A stretch of 38,002 nucleotides of DNA from Deltaproteobacteria bacterium (GCA_024280485.1 JAJRQB010000132.1:1-38002); one strand, 5' to 3'. Shown: positions 9,687-19,195, numbered from the stretch's first letter. Made by a program: numbers and translations. The notes: generated by a model from the letters alone, not told the origin.

Positions 9687-10541
9687 TCAGGAGCAGGTGG
9701 ATAGTTTTTTCACCGCGGTTGTTTGGCTCCGCCAGTCGATTTGCTGAAGGCGGAGGAGCAGGTGATGGAAGGCAACTGCACTCTCCGCTGGTAGGTTAAT
9801 GGATGTTTCCGGAGTTAATGATAGCAGGGTCTGCCCTAGTGGTTCAGGGAGAAGCGCCAGCAGCTTTTCCGATGAGGCAGTTAATTGGTCCATCGGCACA
9901 TTGGCCGGAAGGATCTCCCAGTTAAGTAAACTGAGTAGTCGCAGCAGGGTCAAACGATTCCAGTTTTGAGCTTCTTCTTCAGCAGTTAAGGTTGACGTGC
10001 TTCCACTGAGTTGCATTCTGCAGTTTTCGAGGAGGGCAGGAAATGACAGCGTCAGAGTCTCTTCCAGGAGATTTAGCAGATAGTAAGAAGAAATTTCGTT
10101 CGTATCGATCCTGCCTGTAACAGAAAGTAATTTCAGATGATCTATCAACTCGTACAGGCGATGGTGGAAAACTGCAGGGTCCTGTGTTTGAGCGAGTGGT
10201 AGGGAGCTAACAAGAATATTGCCCTCTGCTGCCGTCTCCCAGATGTTGATTCTTTCTGTTTCCCAGGTGACAAAATGGCGCAGACCCAAGGATGCCGCCG
10301 CAGCAGCTTCTTTTACGTGGGTGGTGTCAGAGGCACTGTCCGGTAAAAAAAGCAATCCACCTGCAATCATGCTTTGTCGATTAATCCAGAAAATCAAGGG
10401 TGGATAACAGACACCGGCGGAAGTTTGCAGTCGATGAAATAAATCGACACGTCGAAAGGGGGTGCGACCATTTTCAATGATCTGTTCAGACCATGAGGCT
10501 AGCTGCTGCGCAAATAACTGCAGGTGATTGTTAGGAAGCAT
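9687..10541 (-). CDS. Unknown protein, upstream half of a probable frameshifted gene
   Basis: This 284-residue ORF has no family I can name. It starts 29 bases after the lipoprotein gene on the same strand, so it belongs to the ruv-GGDEF-lipoprotein run. The N-terminal half mixes hydrophobic and aromatic residues (PPLIFWINRQSM, GLRHFVTWETERINIWE), loosely like the core of a nuclease-type fold, though no PD-(D/E)xK motif is evident. The C-terminal half is Leu-rich helical. The last codons read GTG AAA AAA CTA, and TGA comes a few codons later. A one-base slip back on the A6 run enters the long downstream frame. The N-terminus and this start look normal. Confidence 0.6.
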   Translation of the reverse strand: MLPNNHLQLFAQQLASWSEQIIENGRTPFRRVDLFHRLQTSAGVCYPPLIFWINRQSMIAGGLLFLPDSASDTTHVKEAAAAASLGLRHFVTWETERINIWETAAEGNILVSSLPLAQTQDPAVFHHRLYELIDHLKLLSVTGRIDTNEISSYYLLNLLEETLTLSFPALLENCRMQLSGSTSTLTAEEEAQNWNRLTLLRLLSLLNWEILPANVPMDQLTASSEKLLALLPEPLGQTLLSLTPETSINLPAESAVAFHHLLLRLQQIDWRSQTTAVKKLSTCS

Positions 10542-10570
10542 GTTTGATTAAAAACCTGATTGGATATGTG

Positions 10571-10978
10571 TCAGGGCTGGTGTAATTCAAGGTCGATAAT
10601 CAAGGATTTGAGAACCTTGACTTGTTCTTGAAGTAAATTATTTTCTTGTGTGAGCTTTTTTAGAGTAAGTTTGTCATTTTGTTGTTTGCTGATAACTGCT
10701 TGTTGACGTCGGAGTTGCTTTTCAAGTAAACGGCGAGAACCTGCCAGATTAGCAAGAATTTTAGCTCGTCGGTTCCACGCGCTGTCAGAAAAATTCTGCT
10801 CGAGTTCGAGGAAGGCCTCTGTGCGCTGACTCGGCTCAAAGCGATCAATCCCTTTAATGAACAGACTCTGTGCCGAATCCTTTGTCGGCCCAGGAGCTTC
10901 TGCTCCATTTATTTTTGGCAGAGTCAGGCATGCAGAAAGGAGCAGACTCAAGATAGTTGGTAGCAGTAAGCGGATCAA
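10571..10978 (-). CDS. Small lipoprotein with C-terminal coiled coil
   Basis: This 135-residue protein has a lipoprotein signal peptide with lipobox LLSAC, and C17 would be the lipidated residue. The mature part has a charged region followed by a coiled coil (about 80-130: KLTLKKLTQENNLLQEQVKVLKSLI). It is probably anchored to a membrane facing the periplasm. Its start overlaps the stop of the GGDEF gene by 4 bases, so the two are translationally coupled. This suggests it works with the periplasmic sensor part of that protein, but that is inference. No named family is recognised. Confidence 0.72.
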   Translation of the reverse strand: MIRLLLPTILSLLLSACLTLPKINGAEAPGPTKDSAQSLFIKGIDRFEPSQRTEAFLELEQNFSDSAWNRRAKILANLAGSRRLLEKQLRRQQAVISKQQNDKLTLKKLTQENNLLQEQVKVLKSLIIDLELHQP

Positions 10979-12294
10979 CGTTGTTCCCGACGGTCAATAA
11001 GATAATTGCTGCCCGGCAGCTTTTTTAAATGATGTTTTATCTTAGCACATTCCCTGCTGATTGCGGCAGGTGAGGGTTGGCTCAAGCTGTCGGTGGTGAC
11101 GATAGAGATTGAAAGAGTCATCAGGGGGTGCTGAACGTCGTTGTCGCGCCGGTCTTTTCCTGAAACGAACCCCGCCTCACGATCCTCAATACTGTAGAGC
11201 AGGGGTGTTTGCTCATCGAAAGCGCTGATTACTCTCTGGGCTAACTCCTCCGCGATCTCAGGGGAGGTCAGGACAACGTAGTCGTCTCCACCAATATGAC
11301 CAAGCAAGTGGCCGCTAGATCCTATTTTACTTAAAGTCTCTTTCAAAATATCTCGGACCAATGCGATTGCTTTGTCACCCTCTTGGTAGCCATAGCGATC
11401 ATTGAACGATTTAAAATTGTCGATATCGATATAACTGTGGGCAAAGGGTATGTTGCTTTCAATACGGTGGCTGACCTCGTGATCAATTGCCATGTTGCCA
11501 GGCAGGTGAGTCAGCGGGTTGGCATCGAGCCTGATTTTCTCAAGTTCCTGTAGTTGGCTTCCCATGCTTACAAATGCCCGCGCGAGTTCGCCAAATTCAT
11601 CATTGCGGTGGGTATCTATTCTGTAGTCATAATCACCTTTGGAGATTCGATTTGTTGCATTGATTAAATCACGAGTTGAGCGGTGGATTGTAATAATTAC
11701 CGAAAGAGCTACGGGCACTCCAAGGCCAATACCAAAGAGAGTTAATACAAGTGTAATACGGTACGCTCGGGTACTGCCGCTGGTGAGGTCGGCAAGCCTG
11801 CCATTGATAATTTCTTCGCGGCTTTTCATGAAAAGGTCAAACTGTTTAAGAAGTTTAGTCCGTTGTGGGGCAAGAGTTCTATCGATGTCGCCTGCCGTTT
11901 TGTTTGTGTTGAGAAGTTTTTTTTTGAGATTTTCTACATAGTTTTCGCCAGCTTCATACATCTGCTGAGGTAGTGACTGGTTAAGAGGCAGTACCTTGAT
12001 CTCCTGCCAGTGGGCCAGAAAGTCTTCACGTCTACGCAGGTGTACAGAATCCAGGCTGGCATCAGTAATGATGTCTTCGGCTTTTTCGAGCCGGTCCAGT
12101 GCCATCAGGTCTTGTCGTAAGGTTGTCGCCAGCATCAAGGCGCGGTAATCACCGTTGATTAACTCATTAGATTGAGTTGTTTGTGAGCCAAGGCTGCTCA
12201 AGGCGTAGATAGTCGCAACCAGACCGAAGCATGCAGTCAGCAGGTAGCCCAGAGCGATTTTCTGGATGACTGTTAATAGGGTAGTTCGGGCCAT
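10975..12294 (-). CDS. Membrane GGDEF-domain protein with periplasmic sensor and HAMP
   Basis: This is a putative cyclic-di-GMP signalling protein. From the ATG at 12294 it has 439 residues: a membrane segment (about 6-34), a helical periplasmic sensor of roughly 145 residues, a second membrane segment (about 178-202), HAMP (to about 255) and a GGDEF domain. The active-site loop reads GGDDY (335-339) instead of GGDEF, and the domain opens NPLTHLPGN rather than the common DxLTGLxNR. It may therefore be a weak or inactive cyclase, or a GTP or c-di-GMP sensor. A TTG at 12336 overlaps the ruvB stop and is an alternative start that adds 14 residues. The gene follows ruvB directly and overlaps the lipoprotein gene. 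Confidence 0.83.
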   Translation of the reverse strand: MARTTLLTVIQKIALGYLLTACFGLVATIYALSSLGSQTTQSNELINGDYRALMLATTLRQDLMALDRLEKAEDIITDASLDSVHLRRREDFLAHWQEIKVLPLNQSLPQQMYEAGENYVENLKKKLLNTNKTAGDIDRTLAPQRTKLLKQFDLFMKSREEIINGRLADLTSGSTRAYRITLVLTLFGIGLGVPVALSVIITIHRSTRDLINATNRISKGDYDYRIDTHRNDEFGELARAFVSMGSQLQELEKIRLDANPLTHLPGNMAIDHEVSHRIESNIPFAHSYIDIDNFKSFNDRYGYQEGDKAIALVRDILKETLSKIGSSGHLLGHIGGDDYVVLTSPEIAEELAQRVISAFDEQTPLLYSIEDREAGFVSGKDRRDNDVQHPLMTLSISIVTTDSLSQPSPAAISRECAKIKHHLKKLPGSNYLIDRREQR

Positions 12295-12332
12295 AAATAC
12301 AAATTCATAGTGGCTTGAGAATAAAAAATTAT

Positions 12333-13358
12333 TCAACCAAAAAGTTTGCCGGTTTGTGACACTTCGTCTGGTCTATTTTGGAAATGCTGATAGCATATTT
12401 CAGTCGCAACACGGCCTCGCGGAGTGCGGTGCAGGAACCCTTGCTGAAGCAGAAAAGGTTCGATAACATCTTCAATGGTATCACGCTCTTCGCCAATTGC
12501 TGCAGCTAAGGTATCGAGACCGACGGGCCCACCTTTGAACTTGTCGATAATGGTTGTCAAGAGCAAGCGATCCATGTGATCCAGACCCTTGCGGTCAACT
12601 TCGAGCCGTGCAAGTGAACGATCAGCGACCTCTCTTGAGATCTGGCCATCCTCTTCGATTTCAGCAAAATCACGGACCCGGCGCAGCAGACGATTGACAA
12701 TCCTTGGCGTGCCGCGACTTCGACGAGCAATTTCCGCAGCCCCTTCAGCATCGATAATGATGTTGAGGATACGTGCGCTTCGGTTGACTATCTGGGTTAA
12801 TTCCTGATCTGTATAAAATTCAAGACGACTGATCACGCCGAAACGGTCACGCAGCGGCGAAGAGAGCAGGCCAGCCCGGGTAGTTGCTCCAACCAGAGTG
12901 AAGTGCGGGATGTCGAGCTTGATGCTCCGTGCTGAAGGCCCCTGGCCGATCATAATGTCGAGTTGGTAGTCTTCCATTGCCGGGTAGAGAATTTCTTCGA
13001 CAACAGGGGAGAGACGGTGAATTTCATCTATAAACAGGACATCACCTTCTTCAAGGTTTGTCAGAATGGCGGCAAGGTCGCCTGCTTTTTCGATAACCGG
13101 ACCCGAGGTGCTTTTGATTGCGACCCCCATCTCCTGGGCAACAATATTTGCCAGAGTGGTCTTGCCCAACCCGGGAGGACCAAAGAAGAGGACGTGATCA
13201 AGAGATTCCTGACGCTTGCGGGCGGCATCAATGAAAACCTTGAGATTCTTTTTGGCTTTGGTCTGGCCAACGTATTCCTGCAAGGTCTTCGGGCGTAGTC
13301 CGTTTTCTAAAAATTGATCTTCGTCTTGTTGTTGACCCGTTATCAAGCGTTCTTCCAT
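12333..13358 (-). CDS. ruvB: Holliday junction branch migration helicase RuvB
   Basis: RuvB is the AAA+ hexameric motor that, with RuvA, drives branch migration of Holliday junctions during recombinational repair. The 341 residues match the family. Visible motifs are Walker [10 protein letters not shown], Walker B FIDEIHRL, sensor 1 in VGATTRAG, the arginine-finger region [10 protein letters not shown], and a C-terminal winged helix ([23 protein letters not shown]). It lies 28 bases after ruvA in a ruvC-ruvA-ruvB order on the minus strand. Its stop overlaps or adjoins the GGDEF gene, so that signalling gene is probably read from the same mRNA. Confidence 0.97.
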   Translation of the reverse strand: MEERLITGQQQDEDQFLENGLRPKTLQEYVGQTKAKKNLKVFIDAARKRQESLDHVLFFGPPGLGKTTLANIVAQEMGVAIKSTSGPVIEKAGDLAAILTNLEEGDVLFIDEIHRLSPVVEEILYPAMEDYQLDIMIGQGPSARSIKLDIPHFTLVGATTRAGLLSSPLRDRFGVISRLEFYTDQELTQIVNRSARILNIIIDAEGAAEIARRSRGTPRIVNRLLRRVRDFAEIEEDGQISREVADRSLARLEVDRKGLDHMDRLLLTTIIDKFKGGPVGLDTLAAAIGEERDTIEDVIEPFLLQQGFLHRTPRGRVATEICYQHFQNRPDEVSQTGKLFG

Positions 13359-13386
13359 TTATAACTCGATTCGCGACTGGCAAATA

Positions 13387-13986
13387 TTATTTGCGCAGCA
13401 GTTGCAGGGCTTTTTTTAAAACCTCTTCAAGGGCGGTGTCAGATGGGAAATTGAGGCTCTGAACCGCTTTGTTGGCCAAGTTTTCTTTGTACCCGAGGTT
13501 GACCAGCGCGGAAATTGCATCTTCACGTAGCCCTGCGGGAGAACTCTTGTTGCCAGTGGAGACATCGACAACCTTGTCCATCGCAAAATTTGCGGCTTTG
13601 TCCTGCAGTTCCAACACCAGTCGTTCGGCACTTTTTTTGCCGATCCCCGGGATGCTCGTGAGACGTGGAATGTCTGCCTCGACCAATGCCAGGGCCAATT
13701 CGCCAGCGGGCATATGGGACAGAATGTTAATTGCGAGCTTGGGACCAACACCAGAAACTGAGATGAGCAGCGCGAAAAAGTTTTTCTCTTCTACGGAAAG
13801 AAATCCGAAAAGATTGATGGCATCTTCTTTTACATGGGTATGGATATGGAGGGAAATCTTTCCATTTTCAGGAAGGCTGTAAAAGGTAGAAAGCGGAATT
13901 TGAACCCTGTACCCAACACCAGCAACGTCAATGACTATTGCTTCTGTGTGACGTTGAGCAATTTCTCCGGTTAAAAGGGCAATCAT
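13387..13986 (-). CDS. ruvA: Holliday junction DNA-binding protein RuvA
   Basis: RuvA binds four-way junctions as a tetramer and loads RuvB. The 199-residue protein starts [12 protein letters not shown], the usual OB-fold opening. It has two helix-hairpin-helix motifs (ISVSGVGPKLAINIL and LTSIPGIGKKSAERLV) and a short C-terminal RuvB-binding domain (AISALVNLGYKENLANKAV). Its first base overlaps the last base of ruvC, which indicates translational coupling. Confidence 0.97.
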   Translation of the reverse strand: MIALLTGEIAQRHTEAIVIDVAGVGYRVQIPLSTFYSLPENGKISLHIHTHVKEDAINLFGFLSVEEKNFFALLISVSGVGPKLAINILSHMPAGELALALVEADIPRLTSIPGIGKKSAERLVLELQDKAANFAMDKVVDVSTGNKSSPAGLREDAISALVNLGYKENLANKAVQSLNFPSDTALEEVLKKALQLLRK

Positions 13987-14498
13987 TATCTTCCCTTGCG
14001 AATCTGCGCATAACGAGTAGTTTGAGCAATAAATTTATGGCTATGGGCATGGCAGATGGCTACAGCCAGAGCATCTGCTGCATCCTCTTGGGCAATCTCG
14101 GGTAAACAGAGCAGAGTTCGAGTCATCTGCTGAACCTGAGTTTTGGCCGCCCGCCCGTAGCCGACAACAGCACTTTTGACTTGAAGTGCGGTGTATTCAG
14201 AAACGGTTAACTCAGCTTTGACTCCGGCGAGCAGGGCGACGCCGCGTGCATGGCCTAGCTTAAGTGCCGAAGCCGGGTTTTTCGCGACAAAGACCTGCTC
14301 AACAGCCATGGCGTCGGGTTGATGTTTTAGAATTAGTTCTTCAAGTTGGGTATAAATCAGCGCGAGTCGATCCGCCAGAGGAGACCCGCTACGTGTCATG
14401 ATTGCCCCGTTATCGATATGCAGCAGTCGATTTCCCTGTTGTTCGATCAGCCCATATCCCGTGGCCCGGGTGCCTGGATCTATACCTAGAATTATCAT
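13986..14498 (-). CDS. ruvC: Holliday junction resolvase RuvC
   Basis: RuvC is the endonuclease that cuts Holliday junctions processed by RuvAB. The protein has 170 residues. The four acidic catalytic residues are in place: D7 in [13 protein letters not shown]67 in AVEQVF, and D139 and D142 in [10 protein letters not shown]. It heads the ruvCAB run and overlaps ruvA by one base. The upstream yebC gene ends 68 bases away behind a hairpin, so ruvC probably has its own promoter in that gap, though none is clear by eye. Confidence 0.96.
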   Translation of the reverse strand: MIILGIDPGTRATGYGLIEQQGNRLLHIDNGAIMTRSGSPLADRLALIYTQLEELILKHQPDAMAVEQVFVAKNPASALKLGHARGVALLAGVKAELTVSEYTALQVKSAVVGYGRAAKTQVQQMTRTLLCLPEIAQEDAADALAVAICHAHSHKFIAQTTRYAQIRKGR

Positions 14499-14526
14499 GT
14501 GGATAGGGACGGGAGAGAAAAGAAGA

Positions 14527-14555
14527 AAGGCATAATTTTCTAGACCTTATGCCTT
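14527..14555 (-). terminator. Terminator after yebC
   Basis: AAGGCATAA at 14527-14535 pairs with TTATGCCTT at 14547-14555. On the minus strand, which carries yebC, the hairpin is followed by a T-rich tract (TCTTCTTTTCT). It lies just after the yebC stop and before ruvC. Confidence 0.65.
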
Positions 14556-14565
14556 CTTTTCCACA

Positions 14566-15312
14566 TTATCCCATGATCCTTTCCATCTCTTCGTCAGGGA
14601 TGTCGAAGTTCGCATGGATGTTCTGGACGTCGTCATTGTCTTCAAGTACATCGATCATCTTCATGAGCGATTCGGCTTGTTTCCCCTCAATCGGATTCAC
14701 GTTTTGTGGGATCATGGTGATTTCGGCAGACTGAGATATCAGTCCTTTATCTGTCAGGGAGTTTCTGACAACTTCGAAATCGTTTGGATCTGTCACGACC
14801 TCTATTATGCCATCCTCTTCTTTCACATCTTCTGCTCCGGCCTCAAGTGCTGCTTCGAAGATCGTGTCAAAGTCTGTGTCAGCATCAAAAAGGATCTGTC
14901 CCTTGCGGTCAAACATGAAGGCAACCGATCCACTTACACCCAGACTTCCACCATACTTGTTGAAGGCGTGACGCACATCTGCGACAGTTCGAGTCCGGTT
15001 GTCGGTCATAAACTCTACGATAACCGCGACACCGCCAGGACCGTAGCCTTCGAAAATACCCTCTTCGTAAACAACACCGTCGAGGTCGCCAGTCCCTTTT
15101 TTGATGGCACGTTCAATGTTGTCTTTTGGCATGTTGCCTTGCTTGCCCTTGTCAACTGCCAGCCGTAAGCGAGCGTTTGCTTCGAGATCGCCGCCGCCAA
15201 TTTTTGCTGCTATCGTGATCTCTTTAATCAGTTTGGTGAAAATTTTCCCCCGCTTGGCATCCTGAGCTCCCTTGCGGTGTTTGATGTTCGCCCATTTACT
15301 GTGTCCCGCCAT
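14566..15312 (-). CDS. yebC: YebC/PmpR-family protein (translation factor or regulator)
   Basis: This is a member of the YebC/TACO1 family. Members have been described as transcription regulators and, more recently, as factors that help ribosomes through difficult sequences such as proline runs. From the ATG at 15312 the protein has 248 residues, the family length, and starts [23 protein letters not shown]. The start is set by AGGAG 8 bases upstream. The open frame reaches back another 14 codons, but that extension has no family match. In many bacteria yebC lies next to ruvC, as here. A hairpin separates the two genes. Confidence 0.95.
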   Translation of the reverse strand: MAGHSKWANIKHRKGAQDAKRGKIFTKLIKEITIAAKIGGGDLEANARLRLAVDKGKQGNMPKDNIERAIKKGTGDLDGVVYEEGIFEGYGPGGVAVIVEFMTDNRTRTVADVRHAFNKYGGSLGVSGSVAFMFDRKGQILFDADTDFDTIFEAALEAGAEDVKEEDGIIEVVTDPNDFEVVRNSLTDKGLISQSAEITMIPQNVNPIEGKQAESLMKMIDVLEDNDDVQNIHANFDIPDEEMERIMG

Positions 15313-15395
15313 TTCAAACTTCTCCTGTGACTGTGCCGCGGCCTGAAATGTCAAGCGGGCGGTTATCGTCTCTTCATTGACTTTGCGATGATTAT

Positions 15396-16223
15396 TTAGT
15401 GTTCTTGTGGTGCCGAGCGATAACCAACAACCTTAAGGTTCGCGGTGACTCCGTTCACTCCTTCGGTCGCTTTTGCATCGTCGATTGCAGCTAGTTTCTC
15501 GGCTTCACTGTAGACATGACCTTCCATGGTGACATGGCCTTTGTCGACACTGATTTGAAAGGTCAAATCTTCGATCCGGTCATCAGCCAGGCGAGTGATC
15601 TGGATTTTTTTCTGGATGATCAAATCCCGTAGCCGCTCCTTCGATTTTGACTTCATCTGTAGCAGGTTTTCGTCTTTTACCCCGGTGACAATCTGTCGAA
15701 TTGCGGTCTCTTCGCTCAGCTTGGCCGTATTGATAACGAGGTCGTAGTCGATTGGATTGCTCCAATTACGGTCATAATAGTACTTTATGAATCCAGCACG
15801 TTGCTGGTCATTTTTGCGAACCAATGTGTAGGCCAGATCAGGGTCGATCCATTCGCGCTCGGCCCAGCGTTCAACCCTTAGCTCAAAGGGCGCAATGACT
15901 CGAACCCGAAGGACATTGTCAATTCCTGCCAACAGGTCTTGTCCGCCGCGACCGTAGATTATAACGTCGCCTTGCAGCGCCTGTTCCAGAACAATTAGCT
16001 GAATTCGGCCCATGCCCAGTTCAATCTGGCGATCAAGGTGCTCAATGAATGCTGGAGGTTTTTCATCTACCTGGGTCAGAACCTCGCGAGACAGACCGTA
16101 CTCTGGCGCTATGGTCTTAATCATTTCGCCGTCAATAAGTCGGTATCCAAGTGTTTCGGCTGCTTTTTGAACGATAGGGATGCCGCCGCTACCCATCTCG
16201 CGGGAAACCGTGATGATCGCCAT
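15396..16223 (-). CDS. Cytidylate-kinase-like protein fused to a BON domain
   Basis: The protein has 275 residues. The first part (about 1-195) belongs to the cytidylate-kinase-like group and starts [14 protein letters not shown] with a degenerate P-loop. The fold continues through [11 protein letters not shown] and [15 protein letters not shown]. The last part (about 205-268) looks like a BON domain ([37 protein letters not shown]), a fold normally found in periplasmic or membrane-associated proteins. No signal peptide is present, so this BON domain should be cytoplasmic. It lies between glpX and yebC on the same strand. A substrate is not predictable. Confidence 0.82.
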   Translation of the reverse strand: MAIITVSREMGSGGIPIVQKAAETLGYRLIDGEMIKTIAPEYGLSREVLTQVDEKPPAFIEHLDRQIELGMGRIQLIVLEQALQGDVIIYGRGGQDLLAGIDNVLRVRVIAPFELRVERWAEREWIDPDLAYTLVRKNDQQRAGFIKYYYDRNWSNPIDYDLVINTAKLSEETAIRQIVTGVKDENLLQMKSKSKERLRDLIIQKKIQITRLADDRIEDLTFQISVDKGHVTMEGHVYSEAEKLAAIDDAKATEGVNGVTANLKVVGYRSAPQEH

Positions 16224-16320
16224 CTTTCTCTTCTCCAGTCTGCCTGACTTTGTTGCTGGTCAGGGTTGTTGTGTCAAATGTATCAATAACAGATTCAATG
16301 TATGTTGTGCCGCTTGGATC

Positions 16321-17283
16321 TTATTTTGAGTATCCTGGTTTATAATCAAAATAATGCAGGGTTTCAATAAAGCGGATTGTGCGGCTTGCCGAGCGCATGA
16401 CCACTGTGTGGGTTCGAGCACCGCCGGCGAAATAGCGCACGCCACGTACCAGATCACCATTGGTGACCCCGGTCGCGGCGAAGAAAACTTCACCTTTTGC
16501 CATCTCCTCGGCCTGATAGGTTCGATCAAGAGCATCGATCCCCATACTGCGAGCACGGTCTCGTTCTTCGTCACAGGTGAAGATAAGTCGGCCTTGCATG
16601 AATCCGCCAACGCAGCGCACTGCTGCTGCAGTCAGGACTCCCTCAGGGGCTCCACCAGTTCCCAACACCATATCGATTCCGCTGTCTGCTATCCCTGTGG
16701 CAACCGCAGGGGCAACATCGCCGTCTTCGATCAGCAGAATCCGAGCTCCGACTTCGCGAAGATCGTCTATGGCTTTTTTATGGCGTGGGCGGTTGAGCAG
16801 CACGACCGTCAGGTCTTGAACATCGCAACCCTTGGCTCGTGCAAGTTTCAAGGCATTCTCTCCCGCACCCCTGTCGATATCCACGATACCCTGTCCGGCC
16901 GGTCCGGTGACTATTTTGTCCATATACATATCCGGCGCGTGGAGAAATCCACCGGTCGGTGCCATGGCTATAGTCGCGATGGCACCGTTTGAACCATTAG
17001 CGCAAATGTTGGTCCCTTCGAGAGGATCGACCGCAATATCGACTTTTAGCCCCCCCTTGCCAAGGCGTTCTCCAATATAGAGCATCGGAGCTTCATCCAT
17101 TTCACCTTCACCGATGACGACTGTACCGTCAATATCCATGCGATTCAGTGTGTTACGCATGGCTGTTGTGGCAGCATCGTCGGCAGCAATTTTGTTGCCT
17201 CGGCCAACCCATCGTCCCGATTCGACGGCAGCAGCTTCAGTAATTCTGGCCATTTCCAAGGCTAAACTTCGATCAATTTTCAT
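16321..17283 (-). CDS. glpX: Class II fructose-1,6-bisphosphatase GlpX
   Basis: GlpX hydrolyses fructose 1,6-bisphosphate to fructose 6-phosphate in gluconeogenesis. This suits an organism that grows on small organic acids, as the TRAP locus suggests. The 320-residue protein shows the class II metal and substrate motifs: GEGEMDEAPMLYIGE near 59, DPLEGTN near 87, a GTGGAPEGVLTAAAV segment and the ending ATGVTNGDLVRGVRY. It starts MKIDRSLALEMARITEAAA, typical of the family. The BON-fusion gene follows 97 bases later, and no terminator was seen between them. Confidence 0.95.
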   Translation of the reverse strand: MKIDRSLALEMARITEAAAVESGRWVGRGNKIAADDAATTAMRNTLNRMDIDGTVVIGEGEMDEAPMLYIGERLGKGGLKVDIAVDPLEGTNICANGSNGAIATIAMAPTGGFLHAPDMYMDKIVTGPAGQGIVDIDRGAGENALKLARAKGCDVQDLTVVLLNRPRHKKAIDDLREVGARILLIEDGDVAPAVATGIADSGIDMVLGTGGAPEGVLTAAAVRCVGGFMQGRLIFTCDEERDRARSMGIDALDRTYQAEEMAKGEVFFAATGVTNGDLVRGVRYFAGGARTHTVVMRSASRTIRFIETLHYFDYKPGYSK

Positions 17284-17457
17284 TATATTTCGCTTCTGGT
17301 TTACAGGTTCATGATCTGTGCATTTTAGCAGGGCATGATCGCATGATTTTTACTTCAGTTCAAGCATTGCAACCTACCGTAAAATATCGAGGTGGAAAAT
17401 ATAAGGGAAGTTGAATAAGATGCATTGTTAATACTTTTGACGAGGAGTTTTGATTCG

Positions 17458-17847
17458 ATGAAAAAGATTTTCTTTGCCCTGTTTTTTAGCTGCCTGATGT
17501 TCTCTTCGGTTCTGGCTGCCAGCGTTCTAAATGTGGACTCGCGGACTGCGCAGAAAATGCTGAAAGAAAATGCTGATGTCTACCTGTTAGATGTCAGGAC
17601 TCCGCAAGAATATTTTCAGACTCGCTTGGCTGGCGCGCATTTGATTCCGATCGATAAATTTTTGGCCCGTATTAACGAAGTCCCTACTGATCGTCCGTTA
17701 ATGATTTATTGTGCTGTCGGTGCACGCAGCTCTCAGGTCGCGGAGTATCTTGCGCGTAAGGGTTATCCCGAAGTCTACGATCTAAGAGGTGGTATTGAGG
17801 CTTGGAGCAAGCTTTATAAGCTTCCGGTTCTGAGCGGGCCCCCTTGA
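17458..17847 (+). CDS. Secreted rhodanese-like sulfurtransferase
   Basis: This is a single-domain rhodanese of 129 residues with an N-terminal signal peptide (MKKIFFALFFSCLMFSSVLAA), so it should act in the periplasm. The active-site Cys is C85 in MIYCAVGARS, and the family motifs LLDVRTPQEY and GGIEAW are present. The start was set at the ATG with CGAGGAG upstream. An ATG eleven codons earlier lacks a clean signal sequence. Such proteins carry sulfane sulfur, but the acceptor here is unknown. It heads a short plus-strand group with the methyltransferase and NifU-like genes. Confidence 0.88.
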   Translation: MKKIFFALFFSCLMFSSVLAASVLNVDSRTAQKMLKENADVYLLDVRTPQEYFQTRLAGAHLIPIDKFLARINEVPTDRPLMIYCAVGARSSQVAEYLARKGYPEVYDLRGGIEAWSKLYKLPVLSGPP

Positions 17848-17933
17848 TTTATGTTCGCTATAGATATTTATTTTTCGCGGTCGATGGCTATTATTCCTGC
17901 AAATCTCATGACGGGTGTTGGGTACATTTATAA

Positions 17934-19106
17934 ATGAACAATATTGAAAAAGAAGAGTCGGCAGAGCTTAAAGCTGAGATTGTCCGTCTGATTGATCAGC
18001 AGGGACCGATTAGTTTTGCACAATATATGGAGCAATGTCTCTATCATCCGCAGCATGGGTATTATACCTCGTCCCGAACCAGAATTGGTAAGCAAGGTGA
18101 TTTTTTTACCTCTTCGAGTGTTCACTCCATCTTCGGCAGATTAATCGCTCGGCAAATTATTCAGATCTGGCAACTTATGGGTGAGGGCCCTTTCACGCTG
18201 GTCGAGCAGGGCGCGGGGGAAGGTTATCTTTGTCTCGATATTCTTGACGCACTGGCAGATGAATCCCCTGATTTATATTCCAAACTGGAATATCGTATCA
18301 TTGAGCTAAGCCCTGATCATCGAAGCCGACAGGCACAAAGATTGTCGTCTCATGTTGCTACGGGACGAATTAACTGGTGTGAGTTTTCCGAACTTGAAAT
18401 TTTTTCTGGTTGTTTCCTGAGTAACGAACTGGTCGATGCTTTCCCTGTCCATATTGTTGAGAAGCAGAATAACGAGCTTCTTGAAGTAATGGTAAATTGT
18501 GTTGACGGGTCTTTTGTCGAAGAGTTGGCTCCTCTGACTGATTCCAGGTTGGCCGATTATTTTGAGTTATCACAATGCCCTCTTGTTGAAGGAAATCGAG
18601 CCGAAGTCAATCTTGCTTCCCTTGACTGGATCAAAGAAATCAGCGGATTGATGAAACAGGGTGCAGTTCTGACGATAGATTATGGTTATCCGGCTGAAGA
18701 ATTGATAGCTCCTTGGCGGCGGGCAGGAACCTTGCTTTGCTATCACCGTCACCAGTCAAGTGATAACCCCTACCAGCATGTCGGTTGTCAGGATATTACA
18801 GCCCACATCAATTTTACTTTGTTGCAAAAAATAGCAGAAGCGCAGGGCTTTGAAACTCTGTACTTCGGTGAGCAGTATCGCTTTCTGATGGGGCTCGGTT
18901 TTCTGGAAGAACTGATCCGGCTTCAGGCCCTTGAAGCTGACCCGCAACGCGCACAAGCCCTAAGAATGACACTAAAGAACCTGATTCTGCCAGAGGGAGG
19001 GATGGGTGAGAGTTTCAAGGTGTTGATACAAGGCAAGGGGTTGGGACGTCCAGAGCTTCTTTGTGCGCGACCTATCCGCGAAATAGGGTTAGCCAGTATG
19101 ATGTGA
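17934..19106 (+). CDS. SAM-dependent methyltransferase, MidA/NDUFAF7 family
   Basis: This 390-residue protein is of the DUF185 family, whose mitochondrial member NDUFAF7/MidA methylates an arginine on a complex I subunit. The SAM-binding motif is LVEQGAGEGYLCLDIL (near 85). The family motif SNELVDAFPVHIV follows, and the C-terminal FGEQYRFLMGLGFLEELI is also typical. Family members begin with the same GPISFAQYMEQCLYHPQHGYY stretch seen here. The bacterial target is not known, and no nuo genes are in the window. It lies 86 bases after the rhodanese gene and 89 bases before the NifU-like gene. Confidence 0.9.
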   Translation: MNNIEKEESAELKAEIVRLIDQQGPISFAQYMEQCLYHPQHGYYTSSRTRIGKQGDFFTSSSVHSIFGRLIARQIIQIWQLMGEGPFTLVEQGAGEGYLCLDILDALADESPDLYSKLEYRIIELSPDHRSRQAQRLSSHVATGRINWCEFSELEIFSGCFLSNELVDAFPVHIVEKQNNELLEVMVNCVDGSFVEELAPLTDSRLADYFELSQCPLVEGNRAEVNLASLDWIKEISGLMKQGAVLTIDYGYPAEELIAPWRRAGTLLCYHRHQSSDNPYQHVGCQDITAHINFTLLQKIAEAQGFETLYFGEQYRFLMGLGFLEELIRLQALEADPQRAQALRMTLKNLILPEGGMGESFKVLIQGKGLGRPELLCARPIREIGLASMM

Positions 19107-19195
19107 AAATTCGACCTTGCTGACTTTTCGCCATTAAGGTTATAACTGTTACTAAGAAGGTTTCTATTTACCGTTATGTTGAGAGGAAATTTCAG

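Noticed and set aside
15313-15354. Extended start for yebC
   Set aside because: The added 14 residues do not match the family, and the AGGAG ribosome binding site places the start at 15312.
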